A stretch of 64,000 nucleotides of DNA from Hoylesella pleuritidis JCM 14110 (GTDB lineage: Bacteria > Bacteroidota > Bacteroidia > Bacteroidales > Bacteroidaceae). How positions within the stretch are numbered: the stretch's first letter is position 1; every line of letters begins with the position of its first letter. The stretch spans positions 1-64,000 of the forward strand of contig NZ_BAJN01000009.1 in assembly GCF_000613725.1 (NCBI RefSeq), given 5' to 3'. Below the pieces are notes generated by a model. The model had not been told where the DNA came from, ran no database searches, and saw only the letters and a list, made by a program, of their open reading frames with translations. This document shows, piece after piece, positions 19,952 through 29,903 of this stretch. Both the position numbers and the translations under genes were made by a program.

Positions 19952-21196
19952 ATGGGAAAGATGAATAATAGAGAAGAACAAATACTGATTAATATTACCG
20001 GTCAGGACCGCCCGGGACTCACTGCATCGATAATGGAGATTCTTGCACACCACGATGCACAGATATTAGATCTCGGACAGGCCGATATTCACAGTTCGCT
20101 GTCGCTCGGAGTGCTCATTCGTATCAACGATAAACAGTCGGGCGATGTGATGAAAGAGTTGCTCTTTAAGACCAGCGAACTCGGAGTGAACATCGGGTTT
20201 GCCCCCATCACCGACGATAACTACGAAGATTGGGTAAATCAACAGGGCAAAAATAGATATATTCTGACCGTTATCGGGCGCAGTCTGTCGGCTAAACAGA
20301 TTGCGGCTGCAACCAAAGTGATTGCCGATCAAGGGTTGAATATCGACTCGATACTTCGACTGACGGGGCGGATGAGCGTCAAACGTCCTGAACGTAACGT
20401 GCGGGCCTGTATCGAGTTTTCGCTTCGTGGCACGCCGCACGCGCCTTCTGACTTGCAGGCCGAGCTGATGAAGTTGTCTACTTCGTTAGGAATCGACTTC
20501 TCGTTCCAAAGAGATAATATGTACAGACGTATGCGTCGGCTCATCTGTTTCGATATGGACTCGACGCTGATACAGACAGAATGTATCGACGAATTGGCCA
20601 AACGGGCCGGCGTTGGCGAGCAAGTGGCTGCCATTACAGCACGTGCTATGCGTGGCGAAATAGACTTCAAGGAGAGTTTTAAAGAGCGAGTGGCCTTGTT
20701 AAAGGGACTTGATGTGAGCGTGATGCAGGACATTGCAGAGCATCTTCCCATAACGGAAGGAACCGATCGGTTGATGTCTGTGCTTAAAAGATGTGGTTAT
20801 AAGATCGCTATTTTGAGCGGAGGCTTTACTTATTTTGGTGAATTCCTGCAACGAAGATACGGTATTGACTATGTCTATGCAAATGAGTTGGAGATCGATG
20901 AAGATGGAAAACTGACAGGAAATTATGTCGGTGAAATCGTGGACGGCCATCGCAAGGCCGAACTTTTGCGGCTTTTGGCGCAGGTGGAGAAGGTGAATCT
21001 CGCGCAGACTATTGCCGTAGGGGACGGTGCCAACGACCTTCCGATGATTGCAGAAGCGGGTCTCGGCATTGCATTTCACGCCAAACCGCGTGTCGTAGCC
21101 AATGCAGAACAGAGCATCAATACCATCGGTCTCGACGGCATTCTTTACTTCTTGGGATTTAAAGACAGTTATTTAGGCGAGCAGGGAAAACTCTGA
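19952..21196 (+). CDS. serB: Phosphoserine phosphatase SerB with N-terminal ACT domains
   Basis: Last step of serine synthesis: O-phosphoserine to serine, cytosolic. The 414-residue protein has ACT-type domains at about residues 8-185 (ITGQDRPGLTASIMEIL opens the first) and a HAD phosphatase domain after about 195. HAD motifs are visible: FDMDSTLIQTECIDELA (nucleophile Asp), LSGGFTYFG, and VGDGANDLPMI. I use ATG 19952. The longer frame to TTG 19901 would start inside a promoter-like stretch (TTTG 19900, then TAACTTCG near 19924). Confidence 0.92.
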   Translation: MGKMNNREEQILINITGQDRPGLTASIMEILAHHDAQILDLGQADIHSSLSLGVLIRINDKQSGDVMKELLFKTSELGVNIGFAPITDDNYEDWVNQQGKNRYILTVIGRSLSAKQIAAATKVIADQGLNIDSILRLTGRMSVKRPERNVRACIEFSLRGTPHAPSDLQAELMKLSTSLGIDFSFQRDNMYRRMRRLICFDMDSTLIQTECIDELAKRAGVGEQVAAITARAMRGEIDFKESFKERVALLKGLDVSVMQDIAEHLPITEGTDRLMSVLKRCGYKIAILSGGFTYFGEFLQRRYGIDYVYANELEIDEDGKLTGNYVGEIVDGHRKAELLRLLAQVEKVNLAQTIAVGDGANDLPMIAEAGLGIAFHAKPRVVANAEQSINTIGLDGILYFLGFKDSYLGEQGKL

Positions 21197-21257
21197 TGCC
21201 GAAATGCGGACAATGTTTGATATGGTAAGTTTTATCTCTCCTTGCTTTATAAATATG

Positions 21258-22159
21258 TCAAACAACTTGTGCTTTTTTCTTTTTATGAATCAGCATACTG
21301 ATAAACGATTGCTCGGCCATATACGAAGAACGAACCAACGGACCGCTTTCGGCATTGTCGAAGCCTATCCGTAGCGCCTCCTTTTTATATAAAGCGAAGA
21401 CGTCAGGATGCACATACTCTTGCACATCGAGTTGCTTTTCGCTTGGTTGCAGGTACTGACCGATGGTGATCATACGGCAACCTGCATCGTAAGCCTCGTG
21501 CAACAGCGTGATGACTTCATCCTGCTTCTCGCCTAATCCCACCATTATGCCGGTCTTGGTAATGATTCTCCGTCGGGCGATTTCCTGCAAAACGCCCATA
21601 CTGTTACGGTAAGTGGCTTTACTGCGAACGCTCGGCGTAAGTCTCTCTACGGTCTCCAAGTTATGTCCTACGATGTCGGGTTGCTCGTCGAGAACGACAT
21701 TCAGGTTCGTTCCTCGATAGTCGGGGATGAGTATTTCGATGATAACGTCGGGGTTGGCAAGTCTCACTTCGCGGATGGTTCGGGCCCAATGGGCAGCCCC
21801 TTTATCTGGAAGATCGTCCCGATCGACCGAAGTGATGACGCAATGACGCAGCTTCATCGCTTTGATACTGCGTGCAATCTTCATCGGTTCATTGGGATTC
21901 GGGGGTAGAGGGTGCCCCGTTTGTGTGGCACAGAACCTGCAAGCGCGAGTGCATCTGTCGCGAGAATCATAAAAGTAGCTGTTCCCATCTTCCAGCAATG
22001 CCCTTTATTGGGACATTTCCCACTGCTACATATCGTGTGAAGATGGTTCATTTCCAACGTCTCTTCTACGAAACCGTACTTCTCTCCGCTCTCAATCGTG
22101 GTGTAAAGCCATCTTGGTTTTCTTAATATCGGCCGTTTCCCGCCAGTCTTGTCTTCCAT
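21258..22159 (-). pseudogene. lipA: Lipoyl synthase, one-base frameshift
   Basis: Radical SAM enzyme that inserts two sulfurs into octanoyl groups on lipoyl domains. The auxiliary cluster motif CSSGKCPNKGHC lies near residue 50 and the radical SAM motif CTRACRFC near residue 78. The C-terminal SYMAEQSF with its serine is also present. The frame breaks near 21960: the first frame reads GTATFMIL and then degenerates, and the second resumes at DRCTRACRFC. Adding one G gives the expected ILGD and a 300-residue protein. ATG 22159 is chosen because the -7 box TAACTTTG lies at 22199-22192. Loss of lipA would be costly, so a sequencing error is the likeliest explanation. Confidence 0.92.
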
Positions 22160-22188
22160 TGTGATTACACTTAACAACGTTACTCTGC

Positions 22189-22252
22189 TTGCAAAGTTAC
22201 AACTAAAATCTGAGAAACAGCATAGATCCGTTTGCCTTTTCTGTGGTAAACG
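22189..22252 (-). repeat. Direct repeat copy 1 (lipA promoter)
   Basis: Bases 22189-22243 are identical over 55 bases to 23682-23736, and similarity continues to 22252 with three mismatches. The repeat includes the -7 box TAACTTTG read on the minus strand, so this copy is the lipA promoter. The fic gene lies between the two copies. Confidence 0.85.
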
Positions 22253-22345
22253 GGTGGCATTGGGTTACATATGATACAGTAAGTCGAAGTATAATGAATT
22301 CTCAAATGTGTTTAAAAAAATACGGTTTTTATACATATCGACAAT

Positions 22346-22381
22346 AACGTGTTCAAAAAATGCGTTTTTTTTGAACACGTT
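22346..22381 (-). terminator. Hairpin terminator downstream of fic
   Basis: AACGTGTTCAAAAAA at 22346-22360 is the reverse complement of TTTTTTGAACACGTT at 22367-22381, a 15-base perfect stem. Its A and T tracts mean it can act in either direction. It lies between the fic stop and the lipA promoter and would insulate lipA. The rest of 22253-22491 holds no gene. Confidence 0.7.
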
Positions 22382-22491
22382 CTGATGCACATTCTCATAA
22401 GATCCGAGATTTTAGTAAACCCAAAAATTGTCTCGTAAAACAAATAATTCAAATAAAGACCGGCTATTATTCGTTTGCCTATTCAGCTCTT

Positions 22492-23627
22492 TTACGATAC
22501 GGATTCAATTGTAGGAGTAGCCGGAGGGACTTCTCCTTTCAATAAGAATAATCGTATAAGAGGAAGATTCATATAATAATTTTCTTTGCCGTACTTTACT
22601 TTTCCCAAGAGATTCATTGCCACAAGTCGATCTAAATACTTAGCTGCGGTAACCCTACTCACCATTATATCTCGCTGCATAAACTCTATTTTCGTGTAGG
22701 GATGAAAGAAAAGATTGTTGATTAAACCGTGATTGTACCGATTACCGAATACCGGTCGGAGTTTATTCTTAAACTCATTCATTAGCTTTCGAATACCTTT
22801 GACCAAGCCAAGTGTATAATCTGACATTTCTTCGATACCTTTCAGCATAAACATTATCCATTGAATCCACTCCTGTAAATTGTCTTTATTCTTGTCACGA
22901 ACAGCTTGTATCAAACGATAATATTCTGCTTTGTTGTGCGTAATATAACGACTTAAATAGAGAATGGGCATATCCAATCTTTTGGTGTAGACGAGATAGA
23001 GAATATTCAGTATCCTCCCTGTACGTCCGTTGCCATCATAAAAAGGGTGAATACTTTCAAATTGATGATGAATGATGGCCATTTTAATCAGTGGGTCATA
23101 ATCCGATAAAGAGGGATCATTAATGAACTGCTCTAAATTATTCATATACCCGGTGATGTCTTCAGCATTTTGGGGCGGTATATATACCGCAGAACCATCA
23201 GCGCTACTCCGCAATATCGTACCCGGATTAGTTCTGAATCCGGCTGTATTCTCTTCTAAATGCTGTTGAACAGATTTGAGAATATTATTCGTTAAAACTC
23301 CTTTTGTCTTAACGGCATTATATCCTTGCATTATAGATTCACGATAACGTAAAATCTCTTTGGTAGCTGCATTGATGATGTTTATATCGGTTATAACACT
23401 CGATCGATACAAATCATCGTGTGTAGTCACGATATTTTCAACGGCAGAACTGTCTTTTGCTTCTTGCAAAGTTAGACTACTGATCAATATGTCTTCGTTA
23501 GGTATGTTCCTTGCTTCCGCATTCAGCTCTGCTAATTTCATATTAGCACGATTCACTTGTTTTAAACTTCCTTAGTTTCGAGGTCGTAAGGCAAAGGTAA
23601 ATGCGGAATATGATAGTTTTGTTTCAT
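22492..23627 (-). pseudogene. Fic family protein (AMPylator/antitoxin-type), one-base frameshift near the N-terminus
   Basis: Fic proteins transfer AMP or other nucleotide moieties to target proteins. The active-site loop HPFYDGNGRTGR is complete, with catalytic His and nucleotide-binding Asn and Arg residues. An N-terminal inhibitory-helix motif SSAVEN matches the (S/T)xxxE(G/N) autoinhibition signature. The C-terminal 90 residues look like a winged-helix region (MQRDIMVSRVTAAKYLDRLVAM). The main open frame starts only at GTG 23556, but upstream, in another frame from ATG 23627, lies HLPLPYDLETKEV, which directly precedes LKQVNRANMKLAELN in family members. Adding one T near 23566 joins them into 378 residues. 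The promoter in the duplicated segment at 23684-23692 then sits at a normal distance. Confidence 0.85.
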
Positions 23628-23681
23628 ATCGATTGTGTTTTGCTGCCTATCTTTTCACTAAATCAGCAGCCGTTTCCCATT

Positions 23682-23745
23682 TTGCAAAGTTACAACTAAA
23701 ATCTGAGAAACAGCATAGATCCGTTTGCCTTTTCTGCGGCAAATG
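23682..23745 (-). repeat. Direct repeat copy 2 (duplicated promoter upstream of fic)
   Basis: Copy of 22189-22252, identical over the first 55 bases. It carries TAACTTTG on the minus strand at 23692-23685, about 58 bases upstream of the fic ATG at 23627, so the lipA promoter sequence appears to have been reused for fic. Confidence 0.85.
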
Positions 23746-24249
23746 AGAGGATCTTCATATCTATTCACAGGGAGGAAAACATATCGGTGACAGTTAATAA
23801 ATACATATCGGGCACGAGTTTAACTTTCGAATTTTACTCTGTATGATGTCTTCTGAAAGGAGAAAGAATGTCGGCCGATTGTCAAAATTTATGATAATGA
23901 AGTGGTGTTGATACTTCGATATTTCTCAATAAACAATCACTCGGTTGGAAATATGCGAGTTTTGGCGAAAATAGAACAGGCTGATTATCAGATGATTGAA
24001 TGCTGCTGCTTATTCAAATGACTATGAAAATGAGGCGAAAAGGTGTTTATCGCCTTTCGGATAAGGCTCTTTTGCGTGCTCATTCACGGTTTTTCATAGG
24101 ATCAAATGCTGTCTTTTGCAATCGAAAAGGTATTTGACGGATGTCTGATAGGCGTTTTCTGAGTTGATAAATGCAATTTTCCGCTCTGGATGATAACATT
24201 TGCTCGAGCGTCTTTTGTCAATTAAATTCATAACAATTAATATGAAATC
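23746..24249. other. Gene-free stretch between fic and the LysR gene
   Basis: I see no credible gene, array or hairpin in these 500 bases. The longest open frames on either strand are short and lack recognisable protein features. It may contain regulatory sequence or decayed DNA from the event that brought in fic. Confidence 0.4.
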
Positions 24250-25176
24250 TCAATGGCGTGAAGATGAAGATAAGATATCTTTGAGGGCAAAGTTGGCAAA
24301 GACCGATGTCGAATGGCTGAGCATTCGGATGAATTCCTGTGCTGAGTTTTTGATATATGAGTCTTTCAAAAGGTGAATGCAGCCTACCATCTCATTGTCG
24401 TTGCACGCGATGGGCACTGCTTTGAGACCCTCTTCACGTACAACTGTCGATTCGGAAAGTACGGTTACGTAATTGGTTCGATGTAAAAGATGGAATATTA
24501 TGTCTACATTGTTAACCTCAACTTTGATTTTGAAGTTGAGATTTGCAGCTTCTGCCAGTTTCTCGAACGTATTCCGCGCCTGCAATCCGCGTGAAGGCAG
24601 CAGCAGTTCATACCTCTCTAAGTCGGTCAGTTGCACCGAAGTTTGTCGTGCCAATGGATGTCCGGCGTTGACGATTGCTGCCAATCGATTGCTGAAAATT
24701 ATGCGGCTATCGATTGATTTATCCGTTACGATCGGCTTGAAAGCCAAGACAAAGTCGAGTTCTCGTGCTTTCAGCTTCTCCATCAGATCCTCCATTGTTT
24801 GGTAATAGATGTTGAGTTTCACGCCGGGATGTGCCCGAAGAAAGTCTATCAACGTCTCAGACAGAATTGTACTGAATGAATAGGTGACGCCGATATGCAG
24901 TTCACCGGTGAGCATTTGTCTCAAATTTTCGATGTGATTGAGACAAGAGTCAGCCGCAATGATTGTCTTTTGTGCGTAAGGCAGTAACTCTTTGCCTACT
25001 TCGGTGAGGCAAACCTTATGACTGTTTCGCTTAAACAGCGGTACGCCTAATTCCTGTTCGAGGTGGCTGATTTGCTGAGAGAGCGTGCTTTGAGTGATAT
25101 ATAGCCTACGACTTGCCTCTGAAAAGTTGAGCGTTTCGGCTACTTTCAGAAAGTATTTCAGTTGTCTGATTTCCAT
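24250..25176 (-). CDS. LysR-family transcriptional regulator
   Basis: A 308-residue DNA-binding regulator. The N-terminal winged helix-turn-helix reads MEIRQLKYFLKVAETLNFSE, then ASRRLYITQSTLSQQISHLE. A substrate-binding effector domain follows from about residue 90 (GELHIGVTYSFSTILSETLI). I use ATG 25176; the upstream extension is not LysR-like. A -7 box TAACTTTG lies on the minus strand near 25213-25206, giving it its own promoter. The AspT-type transporter upstream in the same direction is a plausible target, but no operator is proven. Confidence 0.9.
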   Translation of the reverse strand: MEIRQLKYFLKVAETLNFSEASRRLYITQSTLSQQISHLEQELGVPLFKRNSHKVCLTEVGKELLPYAQKTIIAADSCLNHIENLRQMLTGELHIGVTYSFSTILSETLIDFLRAHPGVKLNIYYQTMEDLMEKLKARELDFVLAFKPIVTDKSIDSRIIFSNRLAAIVNAGHPLARQTSVQLTDLERYELLLPSRGLQARNTFEKLAEAANLNFKIKVEVNNVDIIFHLLHRTNYVTVLSESTVVREEGLKAVPIACNDNEMVGCIHLLKDSYIKNSAQEFIRMLSHSTSVFANFALKDILSSSSRH

Positions 25177-25297
25177 AACATCACGTTGTTTAACATTGTT
25201 CCGGGGCAAAGTTACGGATTATTTCTTGTATTCCGCCGTTTTGCCTTGTCGTTTTTCGGATCGGGAGCAACTGTATTACGCGGCTTAATTCGTCCCT

Positions 25298-26986
25298 TTA
25301 TCCAAGGGCGAAAATCATTATCTGAATCGTGATAATACGTAAAAACATCGCGAAAGGATAAACAGTCGAGTAGCCAACAGCAGGCGAATCGCTTTGTGTC
25401 ATATCTCCCGCATAGGCTTGAGCGGGTGGATTCGTATTGGATCCGGCCAATACTCCCATCAGCGTATAGTAGTTAATGTGGAACACATAACGACCGATCA
25501 GACCGCCCAATAGTACAGGAACGATTGTAATCAGCAGTCCGTAGCCCACCCAAATGAGCCCCGACTGGCAGGCAACAGTGCTTACGAAGTCGCGACCGGT
25601 ACCTAATCCCACGCAGGCTAAGAAGATACAGATGCCCACTTCACGAATCATCAGATTGGCACTGATGGTGTTATAGGTCACGAGATTATATTTCGGACCG
25701 AAGTATCCGATAAGAATAGCCACGATTAAAGGCCCTCCTGTCAGGCCCAGTCGCAGCGGTTCGGAAATGAACGGCAACCTAAACGGAATGTTGGCAAGGA
25801 TACATCCCAATACAACTCCGAGGAAAATAGGAATCAAGTTGGGGTTATTGAGCCGTCTCATAGAGTTTCCGAGCACTGTCTCCGTATGACTGATGGCCAG
25901 CTCATTGCCTACAACCGTCACGCGATCACCCATTTGCAGCCGTAGGTTCGGTGCTGCAACGAGTTCTATTCCGGAGCGATTCACCCGCGTGATATTGGCT
26001 CCGAAGTTAGAGCGTATGCGCAACTGGGCCAGCGATTTACCGTTCACCTCGGGCTTGGTAATCAAGATTCGGCGAGAAATAAACTCTTTTCCGGCTTTCG
26101 TCCAATCTTCTTCGACTGGTGTTCCGAGCAAAGCACAGATGGAATCTTGGTCTGCCGGACGGGCAACAATCATCAAAACGTCTCCCAAATGCAATTGAGT
26201 GTCTCCGTCGACGACCCCATACGGATGCTCACAATCTGCTTTTCGGATACGGGAAATGATGAAATCGCGCTTGAGCAGCTTCTGAATGTGCTGCACTTTA
26301 TCGCCATCCACCATCTCGTTGCTGACTTTGACGGAGAAAGTATTCACTGTCATCGCCTCCAAATAGCCGCGCCCACGTTGCGCATCAGCCTCTTCCGTTT
26401 TGGAGTTTATCCTGAGCACATAACGCAGAAGGATGAAAGAAAGAATCACGCCGAGTACACCCATCGGGTAAGTAACGGCATACCCTGTGGCTATCTCAGG
26501 TGCATCGATGTGGCGCAAGTCGCTGAATGCCTGCTGGGCGGCCCCGAGTCCCGGTGTATTTGTCACCGCACCCGATAGCATTCCGGCGATAGTCGTTATC
26601 GGAATGTCCGTTATATAGAAAATAATCAATGCTATGATGATGCTGAATGCAACCACCATCGTCACCAATCCGTTGAGAGTTCGCCCGCCGTTTTTGAATG
26701 ATGAGAAGAAGCCCGGTCCCACTTCGAGTCCGATGGAATAGACGAACAGAATCAGTCCGAATTCTTTCAGGAAATGAAGCAGATGCTCATTCAGATCGAA
26801 ATGGAAGTGACCGAATACCAAACCGGCAAATAATATCCACGCCATTCCTAACGAAACGCCTTTCACTTTGATTTTTCCGAGACACAATCCGATGGTGATG
26901 ACCAAAGAAAGTATCATCACCGAGTGGGCAACTCCACCTCCCCACAACTCCGGGAAACCACGGAAAAGGTTTTCTATTATATCCAT
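25298..26986 (-). CDS. AspT/YidE-YbjL-type putative antiporter with TrkA-C domains
   Basis: A 562-residue inner-membrane transporter of the aspartate:alanine exchanger superfamily. Two duplicated membrane halves (about residues 10-185 and 375-562) flank two RCK_C/TrkA-C regulatory domains (about 200-365, with HLGDVLMIVARPADQDSI and LQMGDRVTVVGNE). Each membrane half carries the repeat GVLxGxxTNxPxxxAA-like segment (GMLSGAVTNTPGLGAAQQA and GVLAGSNTNPPAQAYA). The substrate is unknown; characterised relatives exchange carboxylates. The -7 box TACCTTTG sits on the minus strand at 27018-27011. I use ATG 26986, 11 residues from a longer but less likely start. Confidence 0.87.
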   Translation of the reverse strand: MDIIENLFRGFPELWGGGVAHSVMILSLVITIGLCLGKIKVKGVSLGMAWILFAGLVFGHFHFDLNEHLLHFLKEFGLILFVYSIGLEVGPGFFSSFKNGGRTLNGLVTMVVAFSIIIALIIFYITDIPITTIAGMLSGAVTNTPGLGAAQQAFSDLRHIDAPEIATGYAVTYPMGVLGVILSFILLRYVLRINSKTEEADAQRGRGYLEAMTVNTFSVKVSNEMVDGDKVQHIQKLLKRDFIISRIRKADCEHPYGVVDGDTQLHLGDVLMIVARPADQDSICALLGTPVEEDWTKAGKEFISRRILITKPEVNGKSLAQLRIRSNFGANITRVNRSGIELVAAPNLRLQMGDRVTVVGNELAISHTETVLGNSMRRLNNPNLIPIFLGVVLGCILANIPFRLPFISEPLRLGLTGGPLIVAILIGYFGPKYNLVTYNTISANLMIREVGICIFLACVGLGTGRDFVSTVACQSGLIWVGYGLLITIVPVLLGGLIGRYVFHINYYTLMGVLAGSNTNPPAQAYAGDMTQSDSPAVGYSTVYPFAMFLRIITIQIMIFALG

Positions 26987-27170
26987 ATGACAGTAATTTG
27001 ATTTCTTTTGCAAAGGTACGGAGAATCCGGAATGCAGAAAAACATCGGCATTGGATAAAGCCGATACCGGCTATAAGTATTTCCGATATTCAACGGATAA
27101 CTGGCAATGAACGACCGGTTGCTTGCCGATTGCTTTTCGGATAGAACGACAAACGAACATAAACGAAAAT

Positions 27171-27362
27171 AGATTTGTATCTGGTTGATTTTTAATCAGA
27201 TACAAATCTCATTTCAATTAATGGTTACTTGCTCTGCAAAAAGCCATTAAACGCACGGTGATTAGTGGTTAATCACCCTCCGTTTAACCGTTAGTTGCAC
27301 GGCAATTGACGGTTAAACGCAGAGTGATTTGTATGTGCATAGGAATCAGGCACTTACAAATC
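27171..27362. repeat. 22-bp phased array 4 with near-perfect flanking inverted repeats
   Basis: Five units start at 27218, 27240, 27262, 27284 and 27306 and end at 27327. On the left, AGATTTGTATCTG at 27171-27183 and CAGATACAAATCT at 27197-27209 form a perfect 13-base stem. On the right, GATTTGTATGTGC at 27326-27338 pairs with GCACTTACAAATC at 27350-27362 with one mismatch. This is the cleanest copy of the element. It lies between the hcp 3' end and the transporter promoter. The rest of 27019-27408 shows no gene. Confidence 0.88.
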
Positions 27363-27408
27363 GCTCTTTATGTAGGCTCTTTTGTTGCCCGATTTAAAAT
27401 ACATCGGC

Positions 27409-29057
27409 TCAGCCAATCATCGTTTTGAGGTCTTCTTCAACGGTTGTGATACCGCCCAAACCGAACTGTTCTACAAGTACTTTGAGCACGGCCGGAGAGA
27501 CGAAGGCGGGCAATGTGGGGCCGATGTGAATGTTTTTCACACCGAGACTGAGCAGCGCCAGCAAAACGATAACGGCCTTTTGCTCGTACCAGGCAATGTT
27601 GAAAGCGATGGGCAAATCATTGATATCGGCAGCCCCGAAGATTTCTTTCAACTTCAAAGCAACTACTGCCCACGAGTAAGAATCATTACATTGGCCGGCG
27701 TCGAGCACGCGAGGGATTCCGTTGATGTCGCCTAAATTCAACTTGTTATACTTGAATTTGGCGCACCCCGAAGTAAGAATGACTACGTCTTTGGGTAATT
27801 GTTGCGCAAACTCCGTATAGTAATTGCGACTCTTCATACGGCCGTCGCAACCGCCCATAACGACGAATTTGCGGATGTCTCCACGTTTCACGGCCTCTAC
27901 AATCTTATCGGCCAGGGCGAAAACCTGGTTATGTGCAAAGCCGCCAACGATATGGCCGGTCTCGATTTCAGTCGGAGCGTCGCATGTTTTAGCCAGAGCG
28001 ATGACCTCTGAGAAGTCTTTATGTCCGTCGGTTCCTGCTTCGATGTGTTTCCATCCGGGATAACCCGTGGAGTTCATTGTGAATACTCGGTCTTTATAAA
28101 CAGCGTTAGGTGCAGGCGGAACAATGCAATTCGTGGTAAAAACGATAGGTCCATTGAAGGTGGCAAACTCTTCTTTCTGCTTCCACCAGGCGTTGCCGTA
28201 ATTGCCGACAAGGTGTTTATACTTTTTCAGTTGCGGATAATAGTGTGCTGGAAGCATCTCGCCATGGGTGTAAACATCGATACCTGTGCCTTCGGTTTGC
28301 TTCAAAAGGTCTTCTATATCGTGTAGATCATGACCGCTGATAAGGATTCCCGGCCGCGTGCCTACACCGATATTGACCTGCGTTATTTCAGGATTGCCGT
28401 ATGAAGAAGTGTTTGCCCGATCGAGCAAAGCCATCACATCTACACCATATTTACCCGTAGCGAGCACGGTATTGAGCAATGTTTGCAGGTCGGCATCAGG
28501 ATCAGCGATGGTCGAAAGAGCCTCGCACATAAAGTCGATAATATCTTGTTGCTCGTAGCCCAGACGCGAAGCGTGTTCGTAGTAAGCCGCCATTCCTTTA
28601 AGTCCGAGCACGGTTAACTCTTTCAGCGAGCGTAGATCGCGTCGGTGTTACGTAAAATCGTCTCGCGTTCGCCCTCTGCATCATAGTCGGTTTTCTCTCC
28701 GCCCCATTCCACTTCGTGATATTTAGGCAACTCGACACCTGCCTTTTGTGCTGTGTTTAACAACTCGCGTTTCAGTACAATGCCTTTATCGACACGCCGC
28801 AGGATGGCCGCATCGTCGAAGTTTGCATTGGTAATGGTCGAGAAAAGTGCGTCTACGATGAAGGCGCCCACACCTTGCGGCCTTTCCACTTCGGCCTTTC
28901 GGAGCGCCGTGTCGATGGCTCCGACGCCACGAACCACACCTAACAGCAAGTCCATATACTTAGAGGTGGAGGGCAGTTTGCCGCAAACACCCTTGACAGT
29001 GCAACCTATTCCCTTTGCCGTTTCTTGGCATTGGAAACAAAACATTTGATTTTCCAT
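27409..29057 (-). pseudogene. hcp: Hydroxylamine reductase / hybrid cluster protein, one-base frameshift
   Basis: Hybrid-cluster protein implicated in nitric oxide and hydroxylamine detoxification, cytosolic. The N-terminal iron-sulfur motif is CFQCQETAKGIGCTVKGVCG. Later cluster ligands are in [27 protein letters not shown] and the C-terminal region [15 protein letters not shown]. The first frame (from 29057) ends with RNTDAIYAR at 28623; the second continues [15 protein letters not shown]. The break is at about 28634-28638, and one added base restores 549 residues, the family length. It is divergent from a Crp/Fnr regulator that probably controls it. Confidence 0.92.
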
Positions 29058-29094
29058 AATCGTTTTTGTATAATACCGTTATTCAATTTTACGT

Positions 29095-29198
29095 GCAAAA
29101 TTATCGTCTTCACCGTGAGCGACCGGTAACAATTGTGCCGACAACACGATAAAAAACGTTAAACTTTGATACAGCTTCATCCGATTCGGCGTATCTTT
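29095..29198. promoter_or_regulatory. Divergent promoters of hcp and the Crp/Fnr gene, with candidate operator
   Basis: For hcp, TAATTTTG is read on the minus strand at 29103-29096. For the regulator, TTTG at 29164-29167 is followed by TATCTTTG at 29191-29198. Between them lies the perfect 8-base palindrome ACAATTGT at 29129-29136 within GGTAACAATTGTGCC, placed where a regulator could act on hcp. The operator is a candidate only. Confidence 0.5.
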
Positions 29199-29234
29199 GC
29201 GGCACGGATTCACTCAAATTCATTCTCGATTGCG

Positions 29235-29903
29235 ATGATGACAACTAAGATATTGAATGCCTTGGGTCGTTGTCCACTGTTCAGGGGACTGACTCAAGCA
29301 GAGATAGAGACGATGATGGAGGGTGTGGCTTATCGTCTCGTGGCTTTTGAAAAGAAAGATATTTATGCATTGACAGGCTATCCTTGTCGTTATGCCGACA
29401 TTATTGTGAGCGGCGAAATGGTGGCAAGAATGGCGGGATTGTCGGGTAAATCGGTTGAGGTCAGCCGTTTGGTGCCGGGCAATATCATTGCACCCGCGTT
29501 CATCTTTGCGCAAGACAAACGGCTGCCTGTAAGCGTTGAGACTGATGTTGATACCCAAGTGCTACGTATGTCACCGCAAGAGTTGAAACGACTTATCGAT
29601 ACCGAGGAGACGATTCGGATGAATTTTATTCAGTCTTTGTGCGACATCGATGTCTTTCTTACCCGTAAAATGCGTATCCTTTCATTGTTGACGGTGCGCG
29701 AGAAAGTGTCTTACTTTATTCTGACAGCCGCCAAAGAGCAAGGATCTGACACGATTCGGTTAGACAAGTCGCGGCAAGAGATTGCCGATTCGTTCGGTAT
29801 TCAGAAATTCTCTTTGCTACGTTCGATGTCCGAACTGGTAGAAGCCGGCGCCATTCAAGTGGATGGAAAGACTATCACAATTATCGATCGAGGGAAGATG
29901 TGA
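29235..29903 (+). CDS. Crp/Fnr-family regulator, HcpR-like by context
   Basis: A 222-residue regulator with an N-terminal cyclic-nucleotide-binding-like sensor domain (about residues 15-130) and a C-terminal helix-turn-helix (SRQEIADSFGIQKFSLLRSM). No FNR-style cysteine cluster is seen at the N-terminus. I use the ATG pair at 29235-29240, since an earlier in-frame start at 29166 falls inside the promoter. Divergence from hcp suggests a nitrosative-stress regulator of the HcpR type; that name is inference from context. Confidence 0.85.
   Translation: MMTTKILNALGRCPLFRGLTQAEIETMMEGVAYRLVAFEKKDIYALTGYPCRYADIIVSGEMVARMAGLSGKSVEVSRLVPGNIIAPAFIFAQDKRLPVSVETDVDTQVLRMSPQELKRLIDTEETIRMNFIQSLCDIDVFLTRKMRILSLLTVREKVSYFILTAAKEQGSDTIRLDKSRQEIADSFGIQKFSLLRSMSELVEAGAIQVDGKTITIIDRGKM

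Noticed and set aside
23591-23599. TACCTTTG box on the minus strand, first read as the fic promoter
   Set aside because: It lies inside the restored N-terminal coding part of fic; the duplicated segment at 23684-23692 is a better promoter.
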